Shown piece by piece: positions 60,401 through 64,000 of a stretch of DNA of 64,000 bases. Source of the DNA: Edolisoma coerulescens (Eukaryota > Chordata > Aves > Passeriformes > Campephagidae); contig VWZW01002585.1 of NCBI GenBank assembly GCA_013397115.1, positions 767,244 through 831,243 of the forward strand, in the 5' to 3' direction. Every line of letters starts with the position of its first letter. Position 1 is the stretch's first letter. The position numbers and the translations under genes are program-made. Under the pieces are notes generated by a model that was given only the letters and a program-made list of their open reading frames with translations, was not told the origin of the DNA and made no database searches.

Positions 60401-63400
60401 GTGACAGTGACTTAACCCTTCCCAGAGTATTTGAAGCTATTTTGAACAACTTTTCACTTCTTAGCTGCTGGAGCTCTCATAGGAAAAGCACTCTAACATA
60501 ATTCCAACTCTTCAGGAATGTGTCTAAGATAAATGCTGGGAGGCTCACTGCCCACATTTTAGAGAAAATAGATAATTTTCTGATTTGTGGATTCCAACTA
60601 AAGTGAACAACTATCAGCATTACTGCATCATGGAGGTTCCTGCTCACATTCTCTGGACTGGTGGCTGACTGTCTCCACTTAACATCAGGCATCAAAAGTC
60701 CTGGCCACAGCATCCTCAAATGGACATATCCAGAATTTAAGCTGATTTTTTAAAAACGTGGTTTAAGCTATATTAACCTCTCTGCACCAGGTTCCTTACC
60801 TGTTGAAAAGGAGTGTGGTACCAACATGTTGATGATGTGGCGCTCTTGCATTTGAATATTAAAATTATTCAGAAAGTTCAGGAAAATGGCTTTTTTAATT
60901 TTGGCTTTTTAAATTTCTTTTGGGGGAGGAACTGAGAATGGAATTTGGCCTTTCTCTGGCATATCCCACTGCTTTGCCAGTACATCCAGTGCCCTTCTTC
61001 CCACAGCATCAGTGAGTCCAAACCAAAGGACAGAGGATTCTCACTGACAGCTCCCAATCCCTTTCTAAAATGTTCTCTGCCCAGGAGCTCCCTTTCCTGC
61101 CTGATCCTCTAAATGTTTCCTGCTTGACCTTGCTTTTCTTCTGCAAGAACCAAAGCTCCTTTCTCGCTCAGGCTCTGGGGTTTGCCTCCTTAATGCTTCT
61201 GGAGGAGGAGGTGGAATGGGTTAGGGCATGATCCCAGAGACATGAGCTGAGAAATGGTCTCAGTTACAGTGTTTTAGGTGTTGTCAGCAGCTACTGCACG
61301 GTTGAAACTACCCAGCAGTGTGCAGTATGCACAGCCTGTCCTTCTGAACCCTTTAGCAAAGTCAGAGGCTGCTGCATTTCTTATATCTGGATGAGGATGT
61401 AAAAAAGGAATGTGAGCTTTAAGGATCTCTTGAATCCCACAGACCTGCTAAAACTCTTTAGATTATTTTATAATATTATTGTCAATATATACATACATCC
61501 AGCCAATATCTCTACCAGTATGGACTTTTTTTCTGCCTTTCTTGTATGTATGATTTCATGTCCAAATACATAATTTATCTGCTGTGCCAGGAAGAAGCTT
61601 ATTCTGATGCTTTTTTCTACCGTGTTAGTAATTCGATTTGGGAGTCCTGAATGTCACAAAACCCCCCAAAACTTCTGCATTTACAGGAACTATGTCTCAT
61701 TTCCAAGGAAGTGCTAAGCCCATCTTGAAAGTTATGAACCTCTTTTTTTGAGACTCTCTTGGATTCCTTTCTCACTTGAATTCCCACATTCCTTGGACTG
61801 GATTTGAACCCATCTGTCTGGATCCTCTGACTGCAGCACACACACATTTACCATGTTCTGGTGGGATTAATGTTAAAATGTACTTACTTTAATAGATGAG
61901 ATCTCAAAGTATTGACTGGAGGCATGAGTCGATGTCACTGTTAATTCATGCACCTCATTACCCTACTCAATCAGAGTGCTCTCATTCCACTGGGGAATGT
62001 TGGTGTAATTAAGATCCTGGAGCTTTTTGAGAAAAAGGAGTAGAGACAAATTAAAGGAGAGCTGCTCTCACCTTCTGTAAAAGCAGTAGTTGCATTTGAA
62101 TTTTCTGCCAAGCCAGAAGATTGGTGTTTGACACACATCACTGGTTGCTTGGAAGCAAATTATGCATCCAGACCCATGAGTAAGTGCCAACTTCAGGCAG
62201 AAACTACAGCGTGCAACAGCTGAGGCCTTGAAGTGATGTCTCAAAGACAGACTTTCTTGAGCACTGGGATTTCTTTCATTTTCTAAAGTTGCTTTGCCTC
62301 CAGCGTGTTATGTTCCGATGCACAGTGAGTATGGGGAGAGGATTCACTTGCATTAGGGAAAGAATCTCTGGGCAGGCATCGGGAGCATCCATTTACTGGT
62401 GCAGAGTGTGCAAAGGGAAGGAAGGTCAGCTACAAGTGAGTGTGCAGACCAATTTAAAAACCAGTCCATATTGCAGAAGCTTTGTGGTTGAAGCAGGGAG
62501 ACTGCAGATGCAAGCTGAATTACATGCCTCCAGCATGGTCTTCCAGTCTGCAGTAGGCACTAAATGTGGGAAGTGCATCTGAACCACCAGAAACTGGCAG
62601 AGATAAAATTGATAATTAATGCCCTGTATCCTCTCACTGAAATCCCTCACTATCCCACACCACCTGGCTTATTTGAGTTTCTTCCTGGTGTCCCAAACTG
62701 CCCTAGTTTTTAACCTGAATACAGGTTAAGTAAGTAAATATAAAAATATTCAACCCATTAGTCAGAGGAGGAAAAGGCACTTTGTATCTGCTTCCTCCTA
62801 AGCCCTGTCCTATAACCTTTGCTCATTTACTTGATATTGTATTAACAATCAGTTAGATAGACCCTAAGCTGGATTTTTCAATAATCAGTGTTTGCACAGT
62901 ACAGCGAGCAGCTGGAGATGGAGATGAGGAGGGAAAAAGCTGTTTTCTCTTCTCTATCAACACGAGATGTTCAGCATTAAGGAGCAGATATTGAGATGTG
63001 GCCGGACAGGGCTGCTATAAGGGTCACACCTTGGCAGGGTCGTGACCCAGTCTGTAGCACTGGCCCATAACTGATAATCTCCTGATACTATTACGGGCTG
63101 TGCCATTATGACTGTCAACTTTAATTAACCACACTCCCATTTGCCGTTTCCTTCTAAACATCGCTCCAGGGCCACAGCTAATTCAGTGTGCAGCCAATCT
63201 TCACTAGGAGGGGTTTTGCCTTGTTTGCCTTGTTTCCATCAGCCGCCGGTGGGGTTAGCCATCGGTGTGCCCGTGAAGGAGGGAACTCTGGAGGCAGGGG
63301 ATCCTCCACTTTCCCCCTTTCTCTGAACTCTCAGCTGCTGACCGTTCTGCTCTAGGGCTCTCAGCTCTCACAGAGGCTCAGAAGCAGAGCCCCCTCCCCT

Positions 63401-64000
63401 CCTCCAGGCAGGGGGAAGCCATGCAAAGGGGTGCTAGGCCACCACAAAGCCCCTTCCCATAAAACCTTCAACAAAGTCTTCAGCATTTGGCATCTTTCAG
63501 CCTTGGCCTTCAGTTTAATAAACTATTCATGTTTGCATGAATAAGCATTAGGGCACCTCTGTTCTGCAAGGACACTGAGCACTGATACAGCCCTGTGTTT
63601 TATTCATTATGAAGGACTGAATCCTATTACATTAAAAATTCAGGTATTAAACTGTATTAAATGGACATGTAGGGGATACATGTCTGTATATCAAGATATC
63701 CATTTATTCATAGGCTCAATAGGGTCTTAGATATACGTAAAAATAAAGGGAAATTAAGTTACTCATCCAGTCTCATACAATAATTTGGTAGCTGACTCAG
63801 GAGAGGTGCTTAGGAGAGGTTATTATTTGCTGTTGCTTAAATGGGGAAGCTTAGACCCTCTGTCCAAGAGTCAGTTTATATTTGCAAATGATAACTGTCT
63901 TTCCTGAGGTGTCATTTGTTTAACACTGAGAATTCCATTGTCAGCTGCCAAGAAAAAAAACTATTATGGCTTCTTTTCTATTCTTCCACGCAGTTCTATT

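Larger units (their letters stand above)
47351..64000. other. Intergenic region downstream of GOLGA5
   Basis: No exon with recognisable protein similarity. It contains a pyrimidine tract with an N (48405-48491), a 20-bp palindrome (50100-50119), GC-richer stretches around 49.6-49.8, 51.7-53.0 and 58.5-60.3 kb with overlapping ORFs, a two-copy minisatellite (52832-52893) and a CR1 element (56800-57455). CHGA is the expected next gene by synteny; its signal-peptide and vasostatin exons were looked for and not seen. Confidence 0.65.

Noticed and set aside
1..64000. CRISPR arrays, bacterial operons, prophage or plasmid functions.
   Set aside because: The window is vertebrate nuclear DNA. No regularly spaced direct repeats or prokaryotic gene layout were seen.

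Overview
The window is vertebrate nuclear DNA, almost certainly from a bird. The genes are split into short exons with GT-AG introns, the interspersed repeats are CR1 LINEs of the avian type, introns are compact, and the two genes found are head-to-head neighbours as in the amniote RIN3-LGMN-GOLGA5-CHGA block (human 14q32). No bacterial, plasmid or phage features are present. One unresolved base (N) lies at 48491. The exact species cannot be fixed from the sequence alone.

Layout. (1) 1 to about 20.6 kb, minus strand: the 5' part of LGMN (legumain, a lysosomal asparaginyl endopeptidase). Seven coding exons encode residues 1-203, including the signal peptide and all the main catalytic residues; the remaining exons lie beyond the left edge. 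Its CpG-island promoter is at about 20.23-21.18 kb. (2) About 20.7-30.4 kb: intergenic DNA between the two divergent promoters, with one CR1 fragment in the middle and another directly beside the GOLGA5 promoter. (3) 30.4-47.35 kb, plus strand: the complete GOLGA5 gene (golgin-84), with a GC-box-rich CpG-island promoter, a non-coding first exon, 12 coding exons giving a 736-residue protein, and a 3' UTR with two AATAAA signals. (4) 47.4-64 kb: intergenic DNA with no convincing gene, holding a CR1 copy with remnants of its reverse transcriptase ORF, a pyrimidine-rich tract, a short minisatellite and some GC-richer segments with chance ORFs. CHGA would be expected further right by synteny, but no exon of it was recognised here.

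The two genes are not a functional unit in the operon sense. One product is a lysosomal protease and the other a Golgi tether. Their CpG islands sit about 10 kb apart and fire in opposite directions. All LGMN and GOLGA5 exon boundaries were read by eye from splice consensus, frame continuity and recalled family sequence, and every intron phase closes without a frameshift or stop. Part 2 is mostly modest: regulatory motif clusters, hairpins and palindromes, small tandem duplications and TE fragments. I found no clear sign of a novel multi-gene system.
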